In this document: positions 1 to 11,141 of the stretch, piece after piece
Layout of the letters: each line of letters begins with the position of its first letter
Position numbering within the stretch: position 1 is the first letter of the stretch
Source: Plazaster borealis
Lineage: Eukaryota > Echinodermata > Asteroidea > Forcipulatida > Labidiasteridae
NCBI GenBank assembly: GCA_021014325.1
Contig: CM037459.1
Span: 10,759,501 to 10,823,500, forward strand
Length of the DNA stretch: 64,000 bases
Direction of reading: 5' to 3'
Notes under the pieces: model-generated
What the model was told of the DNA's origin: nothing
Seen by the model: only the letters and a program-made list of their open reading frames with translations
Databases searched by the model: none
Program-made: the position numbers and the translations under genes

Positions 1-470
1 ATAACCATCTTGAAAATTTGAGAATACTTTTTGTTTTCTTTCGTCTGTTAATTGACCTTCCGAGCAGCCACGGGGAAAACATTACATGCTGGACCCACTG
101 GGTGCCCCTGAAGGCAGATTATATTACTGTGTTTTGGCCACAATTATTTTCTTCTAATGATCTGAACAAATGAATAGATGTTCCCTAGACTCACACACTA
201 AAGGTTGAAGCATTCTGACAGTGTACACATTAGTTCACTACTAATTTTCAAAACATCGTACATTTCAAAAAGATTAAGTTTTTGTGCACACATTAAGATT
301 TGTGTGTGCAGGTTATAATGTGACCCAGCTTTTCCACAATATTTGTCAACCTCTGAGTTCACTCACCCAGAAATCACTACAGTATATAAACGAAGGATGT
401 TTCTAGGTAGTTCAAAACAGATATCAGCGGAATTGATCGACACATTTTATAGTTATTCAAAAAAGTATGA
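1..470. other. Non-coding AT-rich sequence
   Basis: No frame, RNA gene or repeat family is recognisable here. A GTGAGT-like donor on the minus strand near 362-367 has no convincing exon behind it. Confidence 0.4.
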
Positions 471-623
471 AGCTGGTCCTTCCGCCCGCTCCCCTCGGCT
501 GCTCCGAGGGTTCTAAAGGTGACTTTTGACTTGGACTCAAAGTCGACATTGTTACTCGTGACTCAGAACCGTTTCGACAGTGATGACACGGGCTCAGGTT
601 CCGACTCGATGAATGAGGACTAG
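471..623 (+). CDS. Possible 3'-terminal exon with acidic C-terminus
   Basis: A 51-codon open frame follows a stop at 468-470 and ends at TAG 621-623. The last 16 residues are strongly acidic and Ser/Gly-rich (FDSDDTGSGSDSMNED), like a regulatory or phosphorylated C-terminal tail. The block is richer in GC and CpG than its surroundings, which favours coding. An AATAAA at 1019-1024 could serve as its polyadenylation signal. Against it: the acceptor is weak (candidates near 470 or 524), and the minus strand is also open across much of the same stretch. If real, the gene enters from the left of the window and converges on the GPCR gene. I do not recognise the family. Confidence 0.22.
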   Translation, partial: SWSFRPLPSAAPRVLKVTFDLDSKSTLLLVTQNRFDSDDTGSGSDSMNED

Positions 624-1807
624 ATCAACAAAATATCTATAATCTTTTTGAGTATCGATTATCTACAATTTGCAATCGCGACCAAGGACACTCGATGGAT
701 AGTTTTCGCAGAATGCATTATTGAGACGTTCCCTTTTGGCGTGAATTTTTCAAAAGGTCTCAGGCACGTTATCCGCCTATCGCGCTGGATTCCCTGAACA
801 TCCGGTGTTGTTTTTCTCCAAAAGCCACGGTGTCATTTTATACTTCACGTTTGGAATCATCAGAAGATTGGAACGGCCCTAGAAAACCAATCCCAGGGGG
901 TTCCTTCTTCCACTGAAAGCTATTTCATCGTGCTTAAACTCTGATCTTTCCAATAGGCCTACCGGTGTTAGCTTTACAGTCCCCCTGTCGCAGCGGTGCA
1001 ACCCTAGCAAAAATAACTAATAAATCTGAGAATGGCCCTAGATGGCATTCAACCATTGGCTACTTCTAATGTTGACTTAGGACACGTTTTTTTTTTCTTG
1101 TCTCTTTTATTCCCTCTTGCTCGGGGGTTTTGCAGGGGCTCTAACTGGTGTAAGTGTAGCCACAATGCTGGCAAAAACATCTAAATCGGGATGATTTTAA
1201 TGAAACCGTATTATTTGATCTGTGCATTGCAATCATCAAAGGGATTTGGAGTCGAGAACGACTGAATGCATATTACACGCACTTTGAAAACAATATTATG
1301 TTTGGAAAGAAGTCTGCAGAGACGTATTGTCGCAAAAAAAGAAAAAATACAAACCGATCATTTGAACATAAATAATAGTTACCACGTCAGAACTTGATTT
1401 AACTTGACTTCTGAATGCATAGCCTCCCCACTAAAAACGTATTTTTGTCTCCACACTAGCCAAACACTCAAGCCATTCGTTGTGAGGAATACGTCCTAAA
1501 GGCGATACAACAATACTGTGAGTGAAACGGGAAATATACAAAAAAAAGCAGGGAGGGGAGGGGTCGGATAATTTGGTCCGTTAAAAAGTGATTTCCTTTC
1601 CGTCAAATTCAAAATATATATTGTATTATTTCTACATACAACGTGGTTGTTACCTAGGTTGAATTTATCCTACTTGTCGTGTATATACATTTCTCCCTAA
1701 TGTCACAATATGGTCCACAAGACCATGAACTCAGTAACTTTCCGTACCCACTGACGATTGCATGTGAAAGTCATTTTGTTTGTGGAAATGTGCGAGAAGG
1801 TGTGGGC
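624..1807. other. Intergenic, AT-rich
   Basis: I see no supported gene. It contains a plus-strand AATAAA at 1019-1024 and short homopolymer runs, and it separates the possible plus-strand tail exon from the 3' end of the receptor gene. Confidence 0.4.
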
Positions 1808-1813
1808 TTTATT
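1808..1813 (-). terminator. Polyadenylation signal candidate of the receptor gene
   Basis: The minus strand reads AATAAA about 75 bases past the receptor stop codon, a usual position for a short 3' UTR. A second AATAAA lies further down near 1106-1111. Confidence 0.5.
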
Positions 1814-1886
1814 TCCTTGTATTTCGAACTTTAATCTGTTGAGTGGTTTTGTGACTTCCTGCCATGCATACCGCCATCTATAATGG

Positions 1887-2476
1887 TCAAACCAGTGACT
1901 CCTCGCCGGTTATCACCTTTGATACCCTCGACTGATTCACACTCGTTCTGGCTTGTCTGTCTTCAAACCTGCAGCACGGTTTGAAGACCTTCTTGAAGTA
2001 CTTCTTGAAACTGGTTGTCGTGAACGCGTAGACAAATGGGTTGACACAGCTATTGCCGTAAGCAAGACAGAGGGCGACAAACTGCAATGATGACATCAAT
2101 ACAATGAGCTGGTTATTTGTCCGATGAAACTGTACATAGTCAAAAGCACTCCACATTCTAAAGAAGTGCATCGGAGCCCAGCAAACAGCAAACAGCAACA
2201 CCACTACAAACACCATGCGCGTGATTTTTCTTTTGCGTCGAACAGCTCTTTCCTGGGCGTGCGCACTTTCCGTACCACGTGCCGTTCTTGTCCACACTTG
2301 CAGCAGTATGCTGATGTAACACACCAGGTTGATAATAAGCGGAACCACGTACATCGAGAGCGTGGCAAAAGTTTGAAATGATCTCTCCCCTCGAACAGTA
2401 TCAAAAACCGTTTCGCAGAAGTCGTTGCGGGTGATTTTGGACACGACCGCCACTGGAGAGTGCATCAGGAATGAAA
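1887..2476 (-). CDS. KISS1R-like: Receptor exon 3: TM4 end to C-terminus
   Basis: This exon follows acceptor TATATGTACAG and encodes residues 178-373: the end of TM4, loop 2 with C198, TM5 to TM7 and a ~46-residue cytoplasmic tail. The third intracellular loop is short and basic (RAVRRKRK before TM6). The tail has an amphipathic helix 8 (KKYFKKVFK), two cysteines and ends ESLV, which fits a class I PDZ-binding motif (S at -2, V at 0). The ATG-started frame upstream of the acceptor is intron read-through. The stop is TAA/TGA-class at 1887-1889 and the AATAAA follows closely. Confidence 0.9.
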
Positions 2477-5400
2477 CTGTACATATAAGATAAATAACAT
2501 TCATGTAGTTATTTTACAGTCATCAGGTAATCATTAATTCGAAATTAATTCGAATGTTCAATTCAGCAGTGGTTCACAATGTCATCGTTCAACATGCCCA
2601 AACTGGTATGTGTTTGAAATGTGATGCAGAATGATATGCATTTAATAACGCACAGCTGTCATTTATTGACACAATTTTAAACGAGAAATTTGTGTATATA
2701 ATTTCAAATAAAAATCGTAGAGCTAGCCGTGCTGCTAAGAGGGAGAGAAGTTAATAGTAAACAAACGCTTTGCTCTTCATCGTGCTCGTAATATCCAAAA
2801 ATATATTTCAGTGCGACTTGCAAATTAATATTCTTACAAATATCACGTAAGGGGGCGCTGCACTCGTTCTCGGAGCAGAGCTATGTATATTGAGGGAGTT
2901 GCGACAACTCGCATTTAGAAGCAGTTTAGACCGAAAATGGCGTCCATTCCCCAGCAACCATGTGACCATAGCAAACTAGACCCAACTCTCAATGCACAGC
3001 TCAGTCTCGGTGATGTTTTCATAATTATATGAATTCATTGGAGGAACAAAGACCTGACTTTCCGTATATCCTAGTGCACAATCTCAAGGGTTAGGGGTCG
3101 CTTGAATAATTACCGGTTTCGTTCAGATCAAATAGAATAAGATAAACCCTGCGTGACACCATCAAAAATAAAAATAAAAGTCGGACAGCATCGGTCACTA
3201 TTTGAGTGACCGTTTTGATATTAGCGTGTAGTACATTTTTATGAAAAAAAAATTATTTCAAATGGCCAAAACCATTAGATATGGACTCTTGTGACTAAAT
3301 AAAACAAATTATGGTCACTGCAAACAGCCTTTGTACAAGTATACAAAAGAAGCCATCTGGAAACCATAATATGATTAATTTCACCCAGTAGTGGCTATTG
3401 ACCCCAAGGTCAAGTAACTGCTGTACAATTCCTATGGGAATTCCGGGAGAACTGGTCATTGATGGAATTTGTGTGTGAAAAAAAAAAAAAAAAAACGATG
3501 GTTACAAGACAATTGGCATGCTATTTGGATAAGGTGTAGTTGGGGAACTTGGATATTGTTAGATTAAAAAATAAAAAAGTGGAATAACGACTGTTTAATT
3601 AAAAACGGACACTCAATAAGTGACCGATGGCATCATTAAGTGTTTAGTACACGTAATTGTAGCACGAGACCCAAATGCAGTCCAAGCCCTGATGTGGACA
3701 ATACCCAGTGCATAGATTTAGCACTGCAGCCAACTTCGTGTACCTGAATGCAGTAGGGCTACCGTACGTTTAGGAAAATGGTTTCGGCTATATTTGAGGT
3801 CCGGGCTGATTTGGGTACAGGGTTAAGGCTACGTTGGGGGTAAATTCCTCAAGCAAAGTATGATAAATATTTCTTTCTTTTTTTGAAAACGTTAGTAGAA
3901 ATGCTATATTACTTGCTAGAAAGTGCACTTCGGTTAAACATCTGACGTCAAAATGGCAATCTTACGTTCCGAATGAACATAAATTCGGATTTTTGTTTCT
4001 GATTTCTTTTCCTATAAAGTACCGATTAACGAACGATAATCAGACTGGACATGTTGGCCATTTACCTGCCCAGATCGAGACGTTGATAATCAGGACCTTG
4101 TTCGTAGTACGGCTCCTTCTCGAACGTACAGCGTGAACAATCAGAAAATATCTGTCGATCGACATTGCAGTCAGGGTACAACACGTAGCCTGCACAGTAA
4201 CCTGAAAGAAGCAAAATGTGAAAATCGGGAGAACAAATCAGTGCACGTCAAAATGGAGACTGACGGATAATTGGCTTGTAAGGTTGTTGCGAAATACGTC
4301 TGTTTTTGACCGTGTTAAAGGCACTGAAACGTTTGGGAATTGTCAAACACCAGTGTTCTCACTTGGTGTATCCCAACATGTGCATAAAATAACAAGCCTG
4401 TAAAAATTTGGGCTCAATTGGTCATCGAAGTTGCAAGAAAATGATGAAAGAAAAAACACTCTTGTTGTACAAACTTGTGTGCTTTCAGATAGGAATAAAA
4501 ACTTATTGCAAGAAGTTTTTGTTATTTTAGTGAGAAATTACCTCTTTCTCAAAAACTACGTTACTTCCGATGGAGTCGTTTCTAACAATGTTTTATACTA
4601 TCAACAGCTCTCCGTTGCTAGTTACCAAGTAAGCTGTTATGCTAATATTTGTTTTGAGTCATTACCAAACGTGTAAGATGCCTTTAAAGAGAGAATGCAT
4701 ATCATTACACATTTTTGTTTCCACGATGAGCATTCTCTTGAGTGTGTTTGAGGTTCGTTGTTAAACACAGCTAGGCCCTGCAAACCTTTATAATGGTTGT
4801 TATGTTTTTGATTGTGTTCCCGGTGCGTCCGTAGGGATCAAAGAATTGGTAATCAACACATAAAACGGGCCATCTTTCTTTTTTCTTGTTTTCCTTTTTT
4901 TCTGTTTCACTGTAATGCCTCGGTTCCACCCGCGTTGTTTTGCGAGATGAACAAGCATTGTGAACGCGTTCTATTTAAAGGCACTGGACACGTTTGGTAA
5001 TTACTCAAAATATAAATTAGCATAAAAACTGACTTGGTAACGAGCAACAGAGAGCTGTTGGTAGTATAAAACATTGTGAGAAACGACTCCCTCTGAAGTA
5101 ACGTACTTTTTGAGAAAGAGGTAATTTCTCACTAAAATAATAAAAGACTTCTTGCAAGAACCTTTTTATTCCTATCTGAAAGCACACAAATTTGTACAAC
5201 AAGGGTGTTTTTTCTTTCATCATTTTCTTGCAACTTCGATGACCAATTGAGCCCAAATTTTCACAGGCTTGTTATTTTATGCATATGTTGGGATACACCA
5301 AGTGAGAACACTGGTCTTTGACAATTCCCAAACGTGTTCAGTGCCTTTAAAGGAACGGAACAATATTGATATTAGAGAAAGCGCGTTTCTTCCGATATCG

Positions 5401-7853
5401 AACAAATGCATCCCGTGGTATTTATCCAATTAGACATCTAAAACATATTATTTTTAAATATGTATGCAAGTATTTGCCAATTACTTAGACTCGATTGCCT
5501 TCAGACAGCTGGCAGTATTTCGGAAGGAATTTGTATAATTTGTTTTTATTTCTCTTTTTCTAAGCAAGGGCGATGGGTAACACTAACACAGAGTGTTCCC
5601 TTTAAAAAACTATATAACTTGACGAGTGATTGTCAACGAACCGTTGAATCGAATTTAAATATCCATGTGCCAGGAATCAGTACATACAATTGATTAAAAT
5701 GTATCAATTGCACATCCATTGCTGATGGCCGCTTATGTGACCGTGGTCAAATGGTGTACTGCAAAAAAATAATAAAACCTTTCGGTGTTACTATAGGACT
5801 ACACCAATTTGGTGTCATTTTAACACTTTTGGTGTTATCATTTACACCCATGTGTGTGTCAGTACACCATGGGTGTAAAGAATAACACCAATATGTGTTA
5901 AAATAACACCCACAGTTTTAACACCTGTGAAAAAAATTATTGGTGTTGTCCTCAAGTAACACCGGGGTTGTTAAATTTAACACCCCAGTTTTTGCTGTGT
6001 GGGTTATTCTAATACAAAATATTCATGTAGGCCTAATTCAAAACATAATGTGTACTTATAAACACTTAATACCAAATTCCGTTAACAGCCATTGCGTTCG
6101 TTTCGTTTTACTTTCAGCGTTTCCAAAGTGTTTGTTAGTTTGTTTGTCTGTCGATTTCTTTTCAAGAGATTTCTGAAGGGTATCTTCCCAAACATCACAG
6201 GCAGCATGGTGTTTACCGTCCACTTGTTCGGTATTGAGTTTGTTTCGGGGTGTAGGTCTACCCGTGCCCTTAAGACGGTCGTTGACTCGTCCGCAGAACA
6301 CCAATATGGAATGCCCACCTCTTCCCCCAAAGGAAGCATATTCAAATCAAATCATTTCGTTCGGTAACGGGGCAGATAGATAAGCAAAATCAATCTTGAC
6401 GATTGAACTTGACCGGTTTTCTCTTTTCAGACAGTGCCAAGTTTCAGTCCAATTGAGATTCAAGAGGCTTTTTACAGCATAGCCCATGGCCGCTACAGTG
6501 TTTTTTTTCCCCCGGTAAATATAGCACTGCGAACAGGTTTGACCTCCTTTTACCTGATGTAAAGTTGATTCTGCGGATTTTGACCGACTTTGGCGACCAA
6601 GATACAAAGTACTTGCAGTAAGAATGGGCGCACAATTTAAAAGGTTATATTAAATTACATCACGATGGCGCTTGCAGATTGTAAAACTTCTGTCTTCGAA
6701 AAAAGTAAGACAAGGAACTGAATAAACCATTCCGAACCCATGTCCCTATCACACTCTCTCCAGCATCCGATAATCACAAAACACTGACCTACACATAGTT
6801 CTGCCTTGTTTGATCCCAATTTTTCGAAATGCGTCATATTTTCGTTTTACAAGATTATGTTTATTCTGTGTAATATTGTGGAAATAATATGAAATATTTG
6901 AACCAAGACCAAGTACGTTGTACATTTCACGGGCTAATTGAGCTAATGACTTCGAAGCTTTGTAAGTGTCAATCAATCACTTGTATTCATGATTTTTGTT
7001 TTGATTTTTTTCCCCGTTTTCTGTAACAAGTTCGTTTTCTATGGTGTTTACTCGTTGTGCTCGTTTTTTTTTTTTTTTTTGGTTTTTTGTTTGTTTCAAT
7101 GACTGAATATTCCACTAGCAAAACAATATCGTTGTACATTCAGTTTCCCTGTGAATGTTTAACAGGGAGCAGCTATTTGCATTAATTCTTTAGAAGTGAA
7201 AGATTGAGGCTTTTTGCATGTTGACTAATTAATTTAAGTTTCGGTTTGTGGAACACTGTGTATAATCCTTCTATCTCTAACTGCAAGTGATCGACACGGT
7301 TCTACCCTAGAACCATTATAATGTTCGGTTCTTTCAGGATTCGTAATGGTCTTCTGTACTTTCCGTCTTGACTACTCTAGTCTTCGTACTCAGAAGATAT
7401 GTTTTTCAGAGACATTAAATGTGTTATCATGTCCATCATGCCAGAAATTATACTTACAAACTGAATGTAGTTGATTCCTTTGCATACACCGGTGACCATA
7501 GGAATAACACCTGCACTATGCAAGGCTGTAGGCAATGTGCAGAACAGCACTGTTGCTATATCTGTAATAGCCAAATTAGCGATGAAATAGTTCGTCACAG
7601 TCTGCATGTCGGTGTGTCGACAGATAATGAACATCACCGTGCAATTGCCGATAAGTCCCACCAAGGCAAGCAGGAAGAATGTCGCAGGCACCAGAATTCT
7701 GGTGGTGGCGAAGAATGTTCTAACGGAGATATCGATCTCATAGTAGGTCATGTTTGGGTCGATATGACCCGTGACCTCATAGTCCTCCATGATGTTCGTT
7801 GATAAGTTGATCTGGATCTGATGCAATGGTTGGTGATATGCAGTCGACATCAT
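1887..7853 (-). CDS. KISS1R-like: Kisspeptin-type (GPR54-like) neuropeptide GPCR, three coding exons
   Basis: The coding sequence joins 7853-7458, 4201-4066 and 2476-1887 (396+136+590 nt), giving 373 residues. This is a plasma-membrane class A GPCR. Visible landmarks are sequons N16 and N34 in the N-terminus; GN at 69-70 (TM1); D98 in TM2; C124 at the top of TM3, pairing with C198 in loop 2; DRY at 148-150; W176 (TM4); P223 (TM5); CWAP at 276-279 (TM6); NPFVY at 323-327 (TM7); and CC at 345-346 as likely palmitoyl sites. The TM3 stretch VTVQATCCTLTAMS is nearly that of vertebrate kisspeptin receptors. Family members bind amidated RF/RY-type peptides and signal mainly through Gq. Length is close to the usual ~400 residues. 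Two adjacent ATGs open the frame at 7853; an upstream in-frame stop excludes a longer start in this exon. Galanin and allatostatin-A receptors are the next best alternatives. Confidence 0.9.
2477..4065 (-). other. Receptor intron 2
   Basis: An AT-rich intron of about 1.6 kb. It contains homopolymer A runs (near 3477-3495) but no recognisable gene or transposon end. Confidence 0.75.
4066..4201 (-). CDS. KISS1R-like: Receptor exon 2: TM3, DRY motif, loop 2, start of TM4
   Basis: This 136-nt exon encodes residues 133-177 plus one base. It is bounded by acceptor TTCTTTCAG and donor GGTAAAT, both read on the minus strand. It starts in phase 0 and ends in phase 1, so the glycine-like first base joins TT of exon 3 to make V178. 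It is too short for simple ORF finding but carries the most diagnostic stretch of the receptor: VTVQATCC, TAMSIDRY, and the basic second intracellular loop RSRRSR. Vertebrate kisspeptin receptors usually have DRW at this site; here it is the canonical DRY. Confidence 0.9.
4319..4683 (-). mobile_element. TTAA-flanked MITE, family 1, copy A
   Basis: Starts AGGCACTGAAACG and ends CCT, with TTAA at 4315-4318 and 4684-4687. The internal sequence matches the copy at 4979 in reverse orientation. There is no coding capacity. TTAA duplications with short inverted ends are the hallmark of piggyBac-superfamily non-autonomous elements; the superfamily is inferred from this, not from a transposase. Confidence 0.85.
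4979..5346 (+). mobile_element. TTAA-flanked MITE, family 1, copy B
   Basis: A complete 368-bp copy with ends AGGCACTGGACACGTTTGG and its near-complement, flanked by TTAA at 4975-4978 and 5347-5350. It lies opposite in orientation to copy A with about 295 bp between them, so a transcript through this intron could fold into a long hairpin. Confidence 0.88.
5758..6000. mobile_element. Small palindromic element with ACTGCAAAAA ends
   Basis: The left end ACTGCAAAAAA and the right end TTTTTGCTGTGT form imperfect inverted termini. The interior is a chain of alternating GGTGTTA / TAACACC words, so almost the whole element is self-complementary. It resembles the element at 28471-28671, which has the same kind of terminus and the same GGTGTTAAA subterminal word. 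It has no coding content. Confidence 0.6.
7458..7853 (-). CDS. KISS1R-like: Receptor exon 1: N-terminus to start of TM3
   Basis: This exon encodes residues 1-132: a ~45-residue extracellular N-terminus with two N-glycosylation sequons and no obvious signal peptide, then TM1, TM2 and the first part of TM3. It ends in phase 0 after the codon for F132, at a perfect donor (exon TTT followed by GTAAGT, minus strand). The frame continues past the donor to an artificial stop near 7377, which is intron. A 5' non-coding exon further upstream is possible. A TTAA-flanked miniature transposon ends about 210 bases upstream of the ATG, so the promoter is either inside or beyond it. Confidence 0.88.
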
Positions 7854-8062
7854 GCTGCCACAGTACAATGTCCTTTCATGTGAGCTTCACATTGTTTCAC
7901 TGGTCTTTTCATTCAGATGAAAAGCAATGAGAATCTTATTCTTCTGATCTCTGTGAACACAATGCTTTGGGCTTCTCAACAGCTACAAGTCTTGAACAAG
8001 AAAGTAATATCCAAGATTAGTTTTGATGTATATAAAATACATTTATATAATAAAAAACTTAA

Positions 8063-8431
8063 AGGCACTGAACACGTTTAGTAATTGTCAAAGACCAGTG
8101 TTCTCACTTGGTGTATCCCAACATATGCATAAATTAACAAGCCTGTGAAAATTTGGGCTCAATTGGTCATCGAAGTTGCAAGAAAATGATGAAAGAAAAG
8201 ACAACCTTGTTGTACAAATTTCTGTGCTTTCAGATGCCTGAAAAAGGCTTTTGGCAAGGAGTCTTTTAAAATTTCAGTGAGAAGTTACCTCTTTCTCAAA
8301 AAGTACGTTACTTCAGAGGGAGTCGTTTCTCACAATGTTGTATACTATCAACAGCTCCCCGTTGCTTGTTACCAAGTAAGTTGTTTATGCTAATATATAT
8401 TTTGAGTAATTACCAAACGTGTACAGTGCCA
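8063..8431 (-). mobile_element. TTAA-flanked MITE, family 1, copy C
   Basis: Same orientation as copy A, flanked by TTAA at 8059-8062 and 8432-8435. It lies about 210 bases upstream of the receptor ATG, so it may lie in or next to the receptor promoter or 5' UTR. Confidence 0.85.
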
Positions 8432-8435
8432 TTAA

Positions 8436-9370
8436 GTTGCATATGGAATTTGTGTGTTATATTAAGTTTAAAGCAAAGTCGCATAAAGTGACTTGAGTGA
8501 TGAGTAAATAGAAAACAATTAATTTGGAAGAGGCTGATGTTGTCCAAAACAAAAATGTATTGCTTAAACGCAGCATACGGTTCTACAAAAGAAACAATAT
8601 AGTAGGCCTAACTCTACATTTCGCTATCCTATAAGTTCTACCCTGTGAATATTCAGCGGTACAGTCTACTTGGCTGCAAAATGCCATATCGATTGTGTCA
8701 CGCTCATCCAATAAAAAAATAAATACAGGTGATCTACACGGGCTTATTAAATGAACTGAAGGTACGATACACTACTTTAAAGTACGTCTAAACTATAATT
8801 ATGATAAAGTACGTTTCGCAAATTAATTTTCTGTCGTAGGCTTTCCGTGATACCTATCAATGCGGGATTACTCTCCAACAAAATAGTATTACTCCACTTT
8901 ATTGAAATCACTACCATAATGCGAATAACTTCAATAAGAGTGCAGTTAGCCTGAACTGTAAGTTATAACAACCAATGTCAATATATTTATGGCATAAAGC
9001 AATGATACCTGCTAAACAACATGATACAATAAGTGCCTGTTTCGTTGTAATTATTTGTTTTTCTTTGTTTGTGCCGAAAGATGTGATTTTGTTGTTTCGC
9101 TTTTCAGCATTGCTAACAATAACGCAAACGCCCTTGTAAAACATATAAAACAAAATTACTACGGACTAGGAAAGTAAACGTTTGTACGCGTTGTGTTTAC
9201 AAAAAGCACCTCAAAACATTATGTTATTTTGTTATTATATTTATTTGTTGTCGTGCAGATAGAGCGAAAGAGAGAATGGGGTCACATACCGGTACATTTA
9301 CGGAAAGTTTTGGTTTACATTTGAAACTTTGCAAACATTACCTTAAAACTCTAACCCCCATCAGGGTCCC
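8436..9370. other. Intergenic, no gene seen
   Basis: AT-rich sequence with short random frames only. Confidence 0.4.
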
Positions 9371-9670
9371 TCCACATAACCTGCCAAATACAACAGAATG
9401 CAACACAGCTGATTTGAGAACCATGCCAAATGCAACAAAATGCAACAAGGGATGTTGTTGCATTGTGTAGGCATGTAGTTTGTTTTAGGACTGAGCAAGG
9501 CGGTTTGCCCTGCTAAATGCAACAGTATGCACGTAAGTGTAGTGGTGACTACAACAAAATGCAACACCAATATGAAGTCACTTGACTGCTAAATGCAACA
9601 AATTCAGTCAAAGAATGACATCTGAGTTGACTGCCAAATGCAACAGGTTACAACCATTTTTACCATTTGG
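9371..9670. repeat. Irregular iterations of a TGCCAAATGCAACA word
   Basis: The words TGCCAAATACAACA, TGCCAAATGCAACA, TGCTAAATGCAACA and AAAATGCAACA recur at least eight times in about 300 bases with uneven spacing. It is not a clean tandem array. It may be a degenerate minisatellite or an element terminus with subterminal repeats. Confidence 0.6.
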
Positions 9671-10154
9671 TGCATATTGTTGTATTTAGCATGGTGAGAT
9701 TAAAGGTTTGTATGTGTTAATGTATGCCATTTTGAGATATTTGTACTTCTCGTAAAAGAACCAATGTCGGAATGTACTTATGAAGTTTCTGCAGTCCTTT
9801 ACCGGTAAAAGTTTATTGGGTCAAAGTTTATTTTCGATAAAGGAAACAGATATCCGTTGCCCTTTCTTAACTTCATTGTTTTCTAGGAATCTCAGAAATT
9901 CCCGGGATTTTTCATTTTGTTTTAGATTAAATTAATATTTATTTATTTTATTTCGTCATTTTTTTGTTGTAATTATTCTTTTTATGTGAGGGTATCTCTG
10001 TACAAAAGGGTAGAGTGTGAGTATAAAACATTGTTGTTTACCTTACAAATAAATTATGTAATAATTACTGTTGTTTAATTTTAGTTTTTTGTATTTATTA
10101 TAATTTGTGTATTATTATTATCATTATTAGTAGTAGTAATAGTAATACTATTAT

Positions 10155-10247
10155 TGGAGTAAGTGATAGTGTTGGTGTTTTTTTTGGGTTTTTTTTTGTT
10201 TTTTGTTTTTTTGTTTTGTTTTGTTTTTTTTTTTTTTTGGGGGGGGG
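10155..10247 (+). repeat. T-rich tract ending in T15-G9 junction
   Basis: A run of T interrupted by single G or GG, followed by 15 T (10224-10238) and then 9 G (10239-10247). It is one of six tracts of this design in the window. Confidence 0.9.
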
Positions 10248-10702
10248 TCCCTCTGCAACATAAAAAGGCGTAATATGCAGGTTCACCTGCTATCCTCACA
10301 TAAAAGTGTCCGATAGGCCAATCACATTACAAAATGAATAAGATTCGGGAAAGAGTGATTTATTATTCACTGAGCTGCAAGATGTTATCTCACTGGGACT
10401 CAACAAACGGTTTCAGTAAGTTCATTTGCTTAATCATAAGTAACGCGATGTATAATTCTCGACAACACTGCAATACGCAGATCAAAATAGCATTGTCATC
10501 CTTCCCTAAGGTTCAAAAGTGCATAGAAAACAAGCTAATGGGAATATTTGTCGTAAACATCTAAGCATTCTGTGGATTATTATGTTCGCTTTATATATAC
10601 AAAACAAAACAGGGGTGGTTCGCTGCGAAATTATTGACATGACCATTGCGTTACCCCCGCTAAGAATGACACTATAACATGTTAATGCAAACAATAGTTA
10701 AT

Positions 10703-10741
10703 GGCCTGAAGTTTCGACCCTCGAAGAGTCTTTCCCGAAGG
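10703..10741 (-). repeat. Retroelement-end-like hairpin motif
   Basis: On the minus strand this reads a short hairpin (GACTC loop GGGTC) followed by GAAAC, an arrangement resembling the one at 59984-60010. It looks like a dispersed element terminus, possibly Penelope-like. The assignment is weak. Confidence 0.25.
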
Positions 10742-11021
10742 CTAAATTAAAAAAACACAACCCACATAAACAGGTATAGAAATGTAAAAGAAGCAGTCGA
10801 ATGGAGATACATGAATAGAGAGGGGGTGGCAAGGGGTAAACAAAGAATAAGGGGACAAAAGGTTGGGTTGGAGGTCAAGGGCTGGTTTGACCACAAGACG
10901 TTGGAAACACAAAGGACAAAATCAAAGGTGGGAAGACGGGGGTAGTAGACTTAAAGGGAGGATATCTGTGGGGAAAAGGAGAAGGTAAAGACAAAAGGGT
11001 ATTAGTCATGTATAATGTTAA

Positions 11022-11141
11022 GATCGCGAAACGACGTTGAAGAGGTATTTAAATTGTAAACTATTTGGGGGTTTGAAACCAAGCGATGCCAAGCAGCGTA
11101 ACTTCAAGGGTCCATACAACTCCCAACCGACGGAGAAAAAG
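11022..11141 (+). CDS. Exon-like frame ending at a strong donor, unknown product
   Basis: An open frame follows a stop near 11019-11021 and runs into AAAAAG followed by GTAAGTG at 11142. This is a consensus donor, used here in phase 0. The encoded segment is basic and polar (FGGLKPSDAKQRNFKG). The acceptor is not clear, and beyond the donor the frame stays open to 11372, so the call rests on the donor and composition only. No family was recognised. Confidence 0.2.

Larger units (their letters stand above)
4202..7457 (-). other. Receptor intron 1, repeat-rich
   Basis: A 3.3-kb intron holding two inverted copies of one TTAA-flanked miniature transposon, a small palindromic element at 5758-6000 and a poly-T run at about 7061-7080. 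Open frames at 6056-6635 on both strands are low-quality and overlap one another; none has splice support. Confidence 0.7.

Noticed and set aside
2124..2404. Frames opposite or overlapping receptor exon 3
   Set aside because: Shadows of the receptor coding sequence.
5017..5256. Frames recurring in several places with similar protein sequence (also 4431, 15352, 22153)
   Set aside because: They are the same non-coding MITE read in frame, not a gene family.
7377..7457. C-terminal extension of the receptor exon 1 frame to a stop
   Set aside because: Lies beyond the GTAAGT donor; the resulting protein would lack TM3-TM7.
7419..7802. 127-codon plus-strand frame opposite receptor exon 1
   Set aside because: Antisense shadow of a well-supported coding exon; no domain and no splice support.
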